NCBI RefSeq assembly: GCF_013387495.1
Contig: NZ_JABZEE010000029.1
Location: 1 to 64,000 of the forward strand
Reading direction: 5' to 3'
From: Streptomyces sp. PKU-EA00015
GTDB taxonomy: Bacteria > Actinomycetota > Actinomycetes > Streptomycetales > Streptomycetaceae
Length of the DNA stretch: 64,000 nucleotides
Shown one piece after another: positions 27,660-34,817 of the stretch. The notes under the pieces were generated by a model, which searched no databases, was not told the origin of the DNA, and was given only the letters and a program-made list of their open reading frames with translations. Both the position numbers and the translations under genes were made by a program. Positions within the stretch are counted from its first letter, which is position 1, and each line of letters begins with the position of its first letter.

Positions 27660-28013
27660 TCAAGCGTCCGGGTCCGTCTCCGGTCCTAGTGGGCGAAGGG
27701 CGGCTTCGTAATCGCCGGTGGCCACGAGGTCATCGACGGCCCGGACCATGGCGGGGATACCGGCATCCCGGACGATGAGTCCGTCCCAGCAGTAGTAGTA
27801 GCTGCCGTTCAGGCACTCGCCCGTACCTTGCCAGCGGTCCATCACGCGACGCACCTCGTCGAGAGTGGACACCGTCCCGGACCATCGGTCGCCAGTGACG
27901 AAGGTCACCCACATGTCGACATTGCACACCTGGTCGAGGTCTTCACCAGCTCCCGGCACGAAACAGATCTCGTACCCGTCCCGCTTCACCCGGTAGAACG
28001 GTCCATCCCACAC
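27660..28013 (-). CDS. Orphan 117-aa protein of the element
   Basis: 117 aa from a GTG (MWDGPFYRVKRDGYE) with GGGGG upstream. The protein is acidic, has no membrane segment or signal, and contains Cys and Trp/Tyr-rich stretches (QVCNVDMWVTFVTGDRW, GECLNGSYYYCWDG). I do not recognise a family. It is the only gene of the element without an evident integration, replication or regulatory role, and lies at the far end near attR where cargo is usual. Codon use is ordinary for the host. Confidence 0.7.
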   Translation of the reverse strand: MWDGPFYRVKRDGYEICFVPGAGEDLDQVCNVDMWVTFVTGDRWSGTVSTLDEVRRVMDRWQGTGECLNGSYYYCWDGLIVRDAGIPAMVRAVDDLVATGDYEAALRPLGPETDPDA

Positions 28014-28098
28014 AGTGCCCCCATGACAGGCTCAGCCAGGACTCATACGCCCTGCCCCAACTCCGCGCACGCAGTAGCCATCGCATGATCCTGGCACG

Positions 28099-28117
28099 CG
28101 TGCCCCTTGCGTGCCCG
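28099..28117. repeat. Candidate integrase arm-type site, right pair
   Basis: CGTGCCC at 28099 and 28110, 11 bp apart, in the same orientation and spacing as the left pair at 22034/22045. It overlaps the palindrome GGCACGCGTGCC (28093-28104). It is about 100 bp inside attR. Confidence 0.5.
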
Positions 28118-28217
28118 ACCGGTCGGGGACGAGCGGGGAACCAAGGGCAATCGCGGTTCTTCCATGGCTACCCCGCAGGTCAGCATCGTCGCAGCTCAGC
28201 GGGCATCCGCATACGGC

Positions 28218-28262
28218 GTCTTCCAAACTAGCTACGCGGGTTCGATTCCCGTCGCCCGCTCT
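28218..28262. repeat. attR (45-bp core repeat)
   Basis: Identical to 21914-21958. It is the displaced original 3' half of tRNA-Gly without a 5' half, so it is not a second tRNA gene. Chromosomal sequence with a terminator follows immediately. Confidence 0.95.
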
Positions 28263-28267
28263 GCAGC

Positions 28268-28317
28268 ACTTCGGGCCCTGCCCGGTGGATTCCCACCGGG
28301 CAGGGCCCGAAGTCTTT
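28268..28317 (+). terminator. Original terminator of tRNA-Gly, displaced
   Basis: A 21-bp perfect stem (28268-28288 and 28293-28313) with a 4-nt loop, followed by CTTTT. Before insertion it stood just after the tRNA-Gly gene; now it is 6.3 kb away. Confidence 0.88.
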
Positions 28318-28349
28318 TCGTGCGCCCGGCGGCCGGGCGCGGAAGCCGG

Positions 28350-28544
28350 TCAGAAGCTGATCTGATTGATCGTCTCCGCTATCGAGTTCATGAATCTGTT
28401 GATCGACGGGGCCATGCCCGTCGACGCGAGGAAGAACCCGAACAGCGCCGCCACGATGGCGGGCCCCGGCTTGATGGAGCCGCTGCGGATCAGTACCACG
28501 AGGACGATCGCCAACAGCAGCACCACAGACAGTGAAATGGCCAC
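28350..28544 (-). CDS. Small conserved membrane protein
   Basis: 64 aa from a GTG with GAGGG upstream. Two hydrophobic segments (about 4-20 and 27-43) are joined by a short basic loop (RSGSIKPG). A polar, likely amphipathic C-terminal helix follows (INRFMNSIAETINQISF). Function is unknown. It looks like a host gene: it sits just outside attR and is ordinary in composition. Confidence 0.72.
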   Translation of the reverse strand: MAISLSVVLLLAIVLVVLIRSGSIKPGPAIVAALFGFFLASTGMAPSINRFMNSIAETINQISF

Positions 28545-28975
28545 AACTGATCACACCCTCGGTCGGTCCGCCTTGCCGGCCCGGGGACGTGCGGCCCAGC
28601 ACACCCCCGCCTGCACCATCGTGCCACCAACCTCCCTGCCCCTGCTGCCGGGTGACGAATCGTCGCCGTCAAGATCACGCCAAGCCGGACCGTCCCCGCG
28701 CGGCCCGGCGGGGCGGTGCGGCGGGGCCGCTAGGCCGGCGGAGTGAAATAGGAGAAGGAATACGACGTGATCGTTTCCATGCCCCCACATCTTGGTCACA
28801 CGAAATTCGAAGGCCGTCGGCGACGTAATTCATGTCACCTTCCCGGTGCCGCAATATGCCCTGTTTAAGGGGGATTAATTGGGGCATAGTGGGCGGTTGG
28901 TGGCGGTTTCAGATTCGAATGGACCGCAACCCCCGGTGTTTTACGAAATCGAATCCGCGCGGCTAAGGTGCCTGA
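28545..28975. other. Long intergenic region, AT-richer in its second half
   Basis: 431 bp between divergent genes. The first half is GC-rich with no clear structure. The second half (about 28740-28975) is AT-rich for this genome and probably holds the promoter of the acyltransferase gene. A 33-codon GTG frame at 28767-28868 has a good AGGAGAAGG site but atypical codons (see rejected list). No tRNA, riboswitch or terminator was recognised. Confidence 0.5.
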
Positions 28976-30151
28976 ATGTTCCACGCTGCGCACGGATATC
29001 AGAGGGCTCCGCTCCCCGAGGCTCCGGAGTCGGGACCCACCCCCGCCACGCGGACGGCGACCGCTGCCGCCCCCGCGGCGACCGGCCGGAAGTCCGCCCC
29101 GGGACCGGCCCCGGAGCCCAAGAAGCCCGCCGGCCGCGACGCCTACTTCGACAACGCGAAGTACCTGGCGATCGTGCTGGTGGCCGTGGCGCACGCCTGG
29201 GAGCCGGTGATGGACGGCAGCCGGGCCGCGCGGGCGCTGTACATGATCATCTACACGTTCCACATGCCGGCGTTCATCATCGTCTCCGGCTACTTCTCGC
29301 GCAGCTACCGGGGCAAGCCCCACCAGCTGCGCAGGCTGCTTACCGGGATCGCGCTGCCGTACGTCGTCTTCGAGGTGGCGTACTCCCTGTTCGCCCGGTA
29401 CGCGAACGACGACCCCGGGCATCCGGTCAGCCTGCTCGACCCCTTCTACCTGACCTGGTTCCTCGCCGCGCTGTTCGTCTGGCGGCTGACCACGCCGCTG
29501 TGGCGGATCGTGCGCCGGCCGCTGCCGATCGCGCTGGGGATCGCCACGCTCGCGGCACTCACGCCGAACATCGGGGCGGACCTCAACCTCCAGCGCGTGA
29601 TGCAGTTCCTGCCGTTCTTCGTGCTCGGCCTGTGCCTGCGGCCGGAGCACTTCCAACTGGTGCGGCGGCGCGAGGTGCGCCTGCTGACGCTGCCGCTGCT
29701 CGCCGGCACGGCGCTGTTCGCGTACTGGGCCGCGCCGCGGATGAGGCTCAACTGGTTCTACCGGTCCAGCAGTGTGCAGGAGCTCGGCGCGCCGTGGTGG
29801 TCGGGAGTCGTGGTCTTCCTCGGCCTGTTCGTGTGCGCGCTGGTCCTGTCGGCCGCCTTCCTCGCGTGGGTGCCCGGCCGCAGGAGCTGGATGACGGCGC
29901 TGGGCGCGGGGACCATCTGCGGCTATCTGCTGCACGGCTTCCTGGTCAAGGCCGGCGACTACTTCGGCGTCTTCGAGGAGAACTCCTGGCTCGGCAGCCC
30001 GCTCGGCCTGGTCTTCGTCTCGCTCTTCGCGGCGGGCGCCGTCACGCTGCTGTGCACGCCGCCGGTCCGGCGGGCCCTGCGGCCCGTGACCGAGCCCGAG
30101 ATGACATGGGCGTTCCGCACGGACGCCACCGAACTCGGCGCGCGCCGCTGA
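28976..30151 (+). CDS. Acyltransferase-3-like multi-pass membrane protein
   Basis: 391 aa. After a Pro/Ala-rich cytoplasmic N-terminus (about 1-52) come about ten membrane segments. The family opening DAYFDNAKYLAIVLVAVAHAWEP contains the catalytic-type His and conserved Asn/Lys, followed by TFHMPAFIIVSGYFSRSY. This matches the acyltransferase family 3 or fucose-4-O-acetylase-like group, which moves acyl groups onto extracytoplasmic carbohydrates. The acceptor is unknown. It stands alone between divergent and convergent neighbours. Confidence 0.85.
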   Translation: MFHAAHGYQRAPLPEAPESGPTPATRTATAAAPAATGRKSAPGPAPEPKKPAGRDAYFDNAKYLAIVLVAVAHAWEPVMDGSRAARALYMIIYTFHMPAFIIVSGYFSRSYRGKPHQLRRLLTGIALPYVVFEVAYSLFARYANDDPGHPVSLLDPFYLTWFLAALFVWRLTTPLWRIVRRPLPIALGIATLAALTPNIGADLNLQRVMQFLPFFVLGLCLRPEHFQLVRRREVRLLTLPLLAGTALFAYWAAPRMRLNWFYRSSSVQELGAPWWSGVVVFLGLFVCALVLSAAFLAWVPGRRSWMTALGAGTICGYLLHGFLVKAGDYFGVFEENSWLGSPLGLVFVSLFAAGAVTLLCTPPVRRALRPVTEPEMTWAFRTDATELGARR

Positions 30152-30157
30152 CGTGAC

Positions 30158-30619
30158 CTAGTCGCCGGCGTCCTCGACGCCCAGCAGGCGCCGCGTCTTC
30201 GCGTACTTCTCGGTCAGCCTGTCGCGTGTCTCCTCGTCCAGAAGGGCGAGGCGCGCGGGATCGGAGTTGTGCGCCAGGTCGGCCTCTTTGATCAGGAGCG
30301 CGCCGGGCGTGGCGAGGATGCGCCGCGTGTAGGACTCCAGCTCCTCGCCCTCGCCCTTGGTGAGGGCGAGGACCATGTCCTTCACGGGCTGCGGCAGCGC
30401 CGCGCCCTCCAGCCACTCGCGGCTCAGGACGTCGTCCTCGACCGCGTCGTGCAGCCAGCCGGCGGCGACCTGTTCGTCGCTCCCGCCCCGTGCGCGTACG
30501 CCCTTGGCCACGGCGGCGATGTGCTCGGCGTAGGGGCGCCCGGCCTTGTCGGTCTGGCCGGCGTGGGCCTCGCGGGCGACGGCCTCGATCTCGGCCAGGC
30601 TCAGATTCTGCTGCGGCAT
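30158..30619 (-). CDS. HD-domain phosphohydrolase (RelA/SpoT N-terminal-like)
   Basis: 153 aa, a compact stand-alone HD domain. Metal-binding residues are visible in EAHAGQTDKAGRPYAEHI, GWLHDAVEDD (the HD pair) and IKEADLAHNSDP. The layout resembles the hydrolase half of RelA/SpoT and small Mesh1-type hydrolases, so a nucleotide or ppGpp-related substrate is possible but unproven. It converges with the acyltransferase gene; the stops are 6 bp apart. Confidence 0.85.
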   Translation of the reverse strand: MPQQNLSLAEIEAVAREAHAGQTDKAGRPYAEHIAAVAKGVRARGGSDEQVAAGWLHDAVEDDVLSREWLEGAALPQPVKDMVLALTKGEGEELESYTRRILATPGALLIKEADLAHNSDPARLALLDEETRDRLTEKYAKTRRLLGVEDAGD

Positions 30620-30759
30620 GGCTCGACTCTACGGCTCCTGGGACCGCCGTACCTCGGCAATCTCCTCGCGTCCTCGCCCGCGGCGGGACGCTCCCCCTGG
30701 CCGGCCCGCTTCCTGCCGGGCGGCGGGGGACGCCGACGGTACGGCAGCGGGTCCGGCGC

Positions 30760-31905
30760 TCAGGGCCGGCGGCAGAGCAGGAGCAGCGCCCGGTCGTCGT
30801 TGACGTCCTTGGCGACTGCCTCGATCAGGTGCCACGCCGCGCCCTCGAAACCGAGGGCGACATAGCGGTCCGCCTCGCCGGTCAGGCGGTCGATGCCCTC
30901 GCTGATGTCGCGGCCCGACGCCTCCACCAGGCCGTCGGTGAACAGCATCAGTACGTCGCCGGGGCGCAGGGTGCCCTTGACCGGGTCGAACTGCGCCGCG
31001 TCGTAGACCCCGAGGAGCGGGCCCTCGGCTGCCTTCTCCTCCCAGCGGCCGGAGCCCGCGTTCAGCTGGAGTGCGGGCAGATGGCCCGCCGACAGCAGCT
31101 CGTAGTCGCCGGAGTCCAGGTCGAGGACCAGATGGATCGAGGTGGCGAAGCCCTCGTCCCAGTCCTGGCGCAGCAGGTAGCCGTTGGCCGCGGGCAGGAA
31201 GCCGTGCGGCGGCAGCGAGCCGAGCAGTCCGCCGAACGCGCCGGACAGCAGCAGCGCCCTGGACGCGGCGTCCATGCCCTTGCCGGAGACGTCGGTCAGG
31301 ACGACCTCCAGCGTGCGGCCGCCGTTCGTACGGGCGGCGACCACGAAGTCGCCGGAGAAGGACTGGCCCCCGGCCGGGCGCAGGGCCATCTCGCGGTGCC
31401 AGCCCTGCGGCAGCCGGGGCAGGGCGCTCTGGACCCGGATGCGTTCGCGCAGGTCGAAGAGCATGGTGCCGCCGCGCCGCCACGGCACGCCGACACGGGC
31501 CCGGAACTGCGCGATGAGCAGTCCGAAGAAGCCGCACGCCGCCACGACCAGGACCGTGCCGGGAGTGACCCTCGCCGGACCGTCGGCGTACGGCCCGAGC
31601 GCCACGGACTCCACGATCAGCGCGGCCGCCGCCACCGCGTACAGGCAGAGGAGGCTGGCGGGCCGCAACAGGAGGCCGCCGGCGACGATCGGCAGCACCA
31701 GGGCGGTCGGCGAGAACCACACCGCGGAGACGATCGTGCCCCAGGTGATGGCCGGGATCGTCAGCAGCAGGCCGGCGAGCGCGAGCCGGTCGGAGCCGCC
31801 TCCGCGGAAGTAGTCGACGGCGGACCGGCGCATGGCGGTACGGGCCCGGTACACGGCTTTCCGCTGCCGGGCCGTGAACGAGTCTGCTGCTGCGCCGCGG
31901 GCCAT
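30760..31905 (-). CDS. Membrane-anchored SpoIIE/PP2C-type Ser/Thr phosphatase
   Basis: 381 aa from the ATG at 31905 (MARGAAADSF); a further in-frame ATG at 31959 lies in the divergent promoter gap. About four membrane segments (45-135) are followed by the SpoIIE domain (about 160-380). Acidic metal ligands appear in FSGDFVVAA, LTDVSGKGMDA and MLFTDGLVEA. Such phosphatases act on phosphorylated anti-anti-sigma factors in Streptomyces; no partner gene is adjacent. It is divergent from the acetyltransferase gene. Confidence 0.9.
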   Translation of the reverse strand: MARGAAADSFTARQRKAVYRARTAMRRSAVDYFRGGGSDRLALAGLLLTIPAITWGTIVSAVWFSPTALVLPIVAGGLLLRPASLLCLYAVAAAALIVESVALGPYADGPARVTPGTVLVVAACGFFGLLIAQFRARVGVPWRRGGTMLFDLRERIRVQSALPRLPQGWHREMALRPAGGQSFSGDFVVAARTNGGRTLEVVLTDVSGKGMDAASRALLLSGAFGGLLGSLPPHGFLPAANGYLLRQDWDEGFATSIHLVLDLDSGDYELLSAGHLPALQLNAGSGRWEEKAAEGPLLGVYDAAQFDPVKGTLRPGDVLMLFTDGLVEASGRDISEGIDRLTGEADRYVALGFEGAAWHLIEAVAKDVNDDRALLLLCRRP

Positions 31906-32011
31906 TGCGCAGGACCCTATCCACCCGCCCGCCCGGCGTGCAGGGGGACCCCGCGACATTGCGTTCGAAATCGGGTCGCGACGGTCCGCTCGCGGCTGGT
32001 AGGCATGGCAT

Positions 32012-33241
32012 ATGACGACTCAACTGCGGGTGTTGCAGCGGTCCGAGTGGGACGAGTGGTACGGGAAGCTGGAACGCGCCTTCGGCGGTGTCCCGGACTC
32101 CCGGCAGGAGCGCAGACTGTTCGAGTCGCTGACCGAGATCGACCGGTCGCTCGCCGCCTGGGACGGTGACGAATGCGTCGGCACGGCGGGCGCGTTCACA
32201 TTCCAGGTCTCGGTTCCCGGCGGCGCCATGGCGCCCGCGGCGGGCGTGACGATGGTGAGCGTCGCGGCGACGCACCGGCGGCGCGGCGTCCTCACCTCGA
32301 TGATGCGCCGTCAGCTCGACGACGTGCGTGCCCTGGGCGAGCCGCTCGCCGTCCTCACCGCCTCCGAGCCCGCCATCTACGGACGCTTCGGGTACGGCAC
32401 GGCCACCCACCAGATGTCCGTGGAGGTCGACTCCTCGCGGGTGCGGATCGCCGTGCCGCCGGGCGCGGAGGACGTACGCCTGCGCTTCGTGACGGTCGAG
32501 GAGGGCGCGGAGGCCTGCGAACGTGTCTATGTGCGCACCATCGGTTCACGGCCGGGCATGCTCGCCCGCACCCCGGGGTGGGAGGGCCTGGCGCTGCTCG
32601 ATCCGCCCGCTGAGCGCGAGGGGGCGTCGGAGATGCAGTGCGTCCTCGCCGAGCGGGACGGCGAGGCCGTGGGATACGTCCGCTTCCACAACAAGCCGCA
32701 GTGGTCGCCGGCGGGACCGGAGGGTTCGGTCTCCGTGCGGCACATCGACGCGCTGGACCCGGCGGCGTACGCGGCGCTGTGGCGGTTCCTGTGCGAGATC
32801 GACCTGACCTCGACCGTGCAGGCCCGCAACCGGCCGGTGGACGACCCGCTGCTGCACCTGGTCTCGGACATCCGGCGGTGCAACGTGCGGCTGCGGGACT
32901 CGCTGCATGTGCGGCTGGTGGACGTGGGCGCCGCGCTGGAGGCGCGTACGTACGCGGTGCCGGTCGATGTGGTGCTCGACGTCGAGGACGCCTTCTGCCC
33001 GTGGAACAGCGGCCGTTGGCGGCTGTCGGGCGACGCGAAGGGCGCGTCCTGCGAGCGGACCGAGGACGCCGCCGAACTGTCGCTGTCCGTGCGTGAGTTG
33101 GGCGCGGCGTACCTGGGCGGCGTGTCGCTGTCGTCGCTCGCGGGAGCGGGGCGGGTGCGGGAGCTGCGGGAGGGGGCGCTGGCTCAGACGTCGTCGGCGT
33201 TCGGCTCCGACGTCGCGCCGTGGCTGCCGCACGGGTTCTAG
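32012..33241 (+). CDS. Eis-like GNAT N-acetyltransferase
   Basis: 409 aa. The N-terminal GNAT domain has the acetyl-CoA loop VSVAATHRRRGVLTSMM. A second GNAT-like domain and a C-terminal SCP2-like domain (about 300-409) complete the Eis architecture. The chain ends in PHGF, matching the Eis family in which the C-terminal carboxylate acts in catalysis. Eis enzymes acetylate amines, including aminoglycosides in mycobacteria; the natural substrate here is unknown. Confidence 0.9.
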   Translation: MTTQLRVLQRSEWDEWYGKLERAFGGVPDSRQERRLFESLTEIDRSLAAWDGDECVGTAGAFTFQVSVPGGAMAPAAGVTMVSVAATHRRRGVLTSMMRRQLDDVRALGEPLAVLTASEPAIYGRFGYGTATHQMSVEVDSSRVRIAVPPGAEDVRLRFVTVEEGAEACERVYVRTIGSRPGMLARTPGWEGLALLDPPAEREGASEMQCVLAERDGEAVGYVRFHNKPQWSPAGPEGSVSVRHIDALDPAAYAALWRFLCEIDLTSTVQARNRPVDDPLLHLVSDIRRCNVRLRDSLHVRLVDVGAALEARTYAVPVDVVLDVEDAFCPWNSGRWRLSGDAKGASCERTEDAAELSLSVRELGAAYLGGVSLSSLAGAGRVRELREGALAQTSSAFGSDVAPWLPHGF

Positions 33242-33295
33242 GAGGCGAGCGTCGGGGCGGGGCCGCCCCTACCCGTAACCGGCGGCTCCTCCCCC

Positions 33296-34153
33296 CTACG
33301 CCCTGCGAGCGTGGGAGGTGCCCCCAGCGGGGCTTGAAGCCCCCTGGCAGGACGGGCACCAGAAGAGATTGCGGGCGGCGAGACCGGCGGTGCGGATCTC
33401 GCCGCCACAGATGTGGCACGGCAGGTTCGCCCGGCGGTACACGTAGACCTCGCCGCCGTGGTCGTCGACGCGCGGCGGGCGGCCCATCGCCTCGGGGGTG
33501 TGCTCGGGACGGACCGTGTCGATGCGGTTGTTGCGCACACCCTCACGCATCAGGGCCACCAGATCGTCCCAGATCGCGGCCCATTCGCGCCGGGTGAGGT
33601 CCCTGCCCGCGCGGTACGGGTCGATGCCGTGGCGGAACAGGACCTCGGCACGGTAGACGTTGCCGACGCCCGCGACGATCTTCTGGTCCATGAGCAGGGC
33701 GGCGATCGTCGTCCGGGAGCGGGAGATCCGGGCCCAGGCCCGCTCCGGCCCGTCGTCCGGACGCAGCGGATCGGGGCCGAGGCGGTCGTGGATCGCCTGC
33801 TTCTCTCCGTCGGTGAGCAGCGCGCAGGCGGTCGGGCCGCGCAGATCGACGTACGAGTCCGGGTTGGCGAGGCGCAGCCGCACCGTGTCGGTGGGCGGCG
33901 GCGCGGGGGCGCCGGCTGTGTCCCCGAAGTGCACCTTGCCGAACAGGCCGAGGTGGATGTGGACCCAGCCGAGCGGACCGAAACCGAGGAAGAGGTGCTT
34001 GCCGTGGGCCTCGGTGGTCTCGAGGACCTGACCGTCCACGAGGGCGGCCGAGTCGGAGAACTTGCCCTGGGGGCTGGTGGCGCGCACGGACCGGCCGCCG
34101 AACCTCTCGAAGTGGTCGGCGGCCAGTCGGTGGATGGTGTGCCCTTCAGGCAT
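33296..34153 (-). CDS. nei: Fpg/Nei-family DNA glycosylase (endonuclease VIII-like)
   Basis: 285 aa. The N-terminus MPEGHTIHR carries the Pro2 nucleophile and Glu3. The mid-region has VGNVYRAEVLF (helix-two-turns-helix). The C-terminal zinc finger is CHICGG...WCPSCQ. PEGHT with this finger fits actinobacterial Nei2 rather than MutM. It removes oxidised pyrimidines and cuts the abasic site. The last dozen residues (GGTSHARRA) come from a GC-rich intergenic-repeat-like sequence. Its ATG overlaps the rpiB stop (TGATG), so the two are co-translated. Confidence 0.92.
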   Translation of the reverse strand: MPEGHTIHRLAADHFERFGGRSVRATSPQGKFSDSAALVDGQVLETTEAHGKHLFLGFGPLGWVHIHLGLFGKVHFGDTAGAPAPPPTDTVRLRLANPDSYVDLRGPTACALLTDGEKQAIHDRLGPDPLRPDDGPERAWARISRSRTTIAALLMDQKIVAGVGNVYRAEVLFRHGIDPYRAGRDLTRREWAAIWDDLVALMREGVRNNRIDTVRPEHTPEAMGRPPRVDDHGGEVYVYRRANLPCHICGGEIRTAGLAARNLFWCPSCQGASSPAGGTSHARRA

Positions 34154-34647
34154 CAGGCGGTCGGCTCCTGCGGGTGGTGCGCCGGGATCGGGGGGAGTTC
34201 GCCGGTGGTCTCGTACGCGGAGAGCATCTCGATGCGGCGCGTGTGACGCTCCTCACCCGAGTACGGGGTGTTCAGGAAGATCTCGACGAACTTCGTCGAC
34301 TCCTCCAGGGAGTGCATGCGGCCGCCGATGGCGACGACGTTGGCGTTGTTGTGCTCGCGGCCGAGCGCGGCGGTCTGCTCGCTCCAGGCGAGGGCCGCAC
34401 GGACGCCCTTGACCTTGTTGGCGGCAATCTGCTCGCCGTTGCCGGAGCCGCCGATCACGATGCCGAGGCTGCCCTCGTCCGCTGCCGTCCGCTCGGCGGC
34501 ACGCAGACAGAACGGCGGGTAGTCGTCCTGGGCGTCGTAGATGTGGGGCCCGCAGTCCACGGGCTCGTGGCCGTGGGCCTTGAGCCACTCGACGAGGTGG
34601 TTCTTGAGTTCGAAGCCGGCATGGTCGGAGCCGAGGTACACGCGCAT
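34153..34647 (-). CDS. rpiB: Ribose-5-phosphate isomerase B
   Basis: 164 aa from the ATG at 34647 (MRVYLGSDHAGFELK). The RpiB/LacAB signature residues are present: SDHAGFELK, GIVIGGSGNGEQ (Gly-rich anion loop), and EHNNANVVAIGGR. Here the usual catalytic Cys position in the GGSGNG loop is Ser, as in mycobacterial RpiB, which uses a Glu. It interconverts ribulose-5-P and ribose-5-P. Overlaps nei by one base. The frame is open 51 codons upstream, but MRVYLG is the family start. Confidence 0.93.
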   Translation of the reverse strand: MRVYLGSDHAGFELKNHLVEWLKAHGHEPVDCGPHIYDAQDDYPPFCLRAAERTAADEGSLGIVIGGSGNGEQIAANKVKGVRAALAWSEQTAALGREHNNANVVAIGGRMHSLEESTKFVEIFLNTPYSGEERHTRRIEMLSAYETTGELPPIPAHHPQEPTA

Positions 34648-34817
34648 GGTTCGAGTGTGGCATGCGGGGCAGGCGCGCACCGGCCCGGGGGCCCGACTCG
34701 GGTGGGGGCCACGTGACGAAAGCAACGAATCGGAATCGGCTCTTCCGTACTGCGGGGTACTGGGTTTCAATTCCCAAGTTCGTAACCCGAGCGGCACCAA
34801 AACATAAGGATCCGTCC

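Larger units (their letters stand above)
21914..28262. mobile_element. AICE-like integrated element in tRNA-Gly, no transfer gene
   Basis: 6.3 kb between perfect 45-bp repeats. The gene set is integrase, excisionase, HUH initiator (RepSA type), a Cys-motif protein, a GntR-type protein, an XRE/TPR-type protein and an orphan 117-aa protein. Integrase next to the tRNA end, excisionase overlapping it, and an initiator upstream is the pSAM2-like AICE plan. Nothing resembling the FtsK/TraB-like translocase, Spd proteins or a relaxase other than Rep is found; every sizeable stretch is accounted for. It is therefore either a reduced, non-self-transmissible derivative or one mobilised by other elements. 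It should be able to excise and replicate if int, xis and rep work, as their motifs suggest. Confidence 0.9.

Noticed and set aside
28218..28262. Possible second tRNA-Gly gene
   Set aside because: Only the 3' half is present; no 5' acceptor or D arm. It is the attR copy.
28767..28868. 33-codon GTG frame with a strong AGGAGAAGG ribosome site (MIVSMPPHLG...)
   Set aside because: Codons are unlike the neighbours, with many A/T third positions and rare ATA, AAA and CTT. No similarity was recognised. It is kept as a possible leader or chance frame, not a gene.
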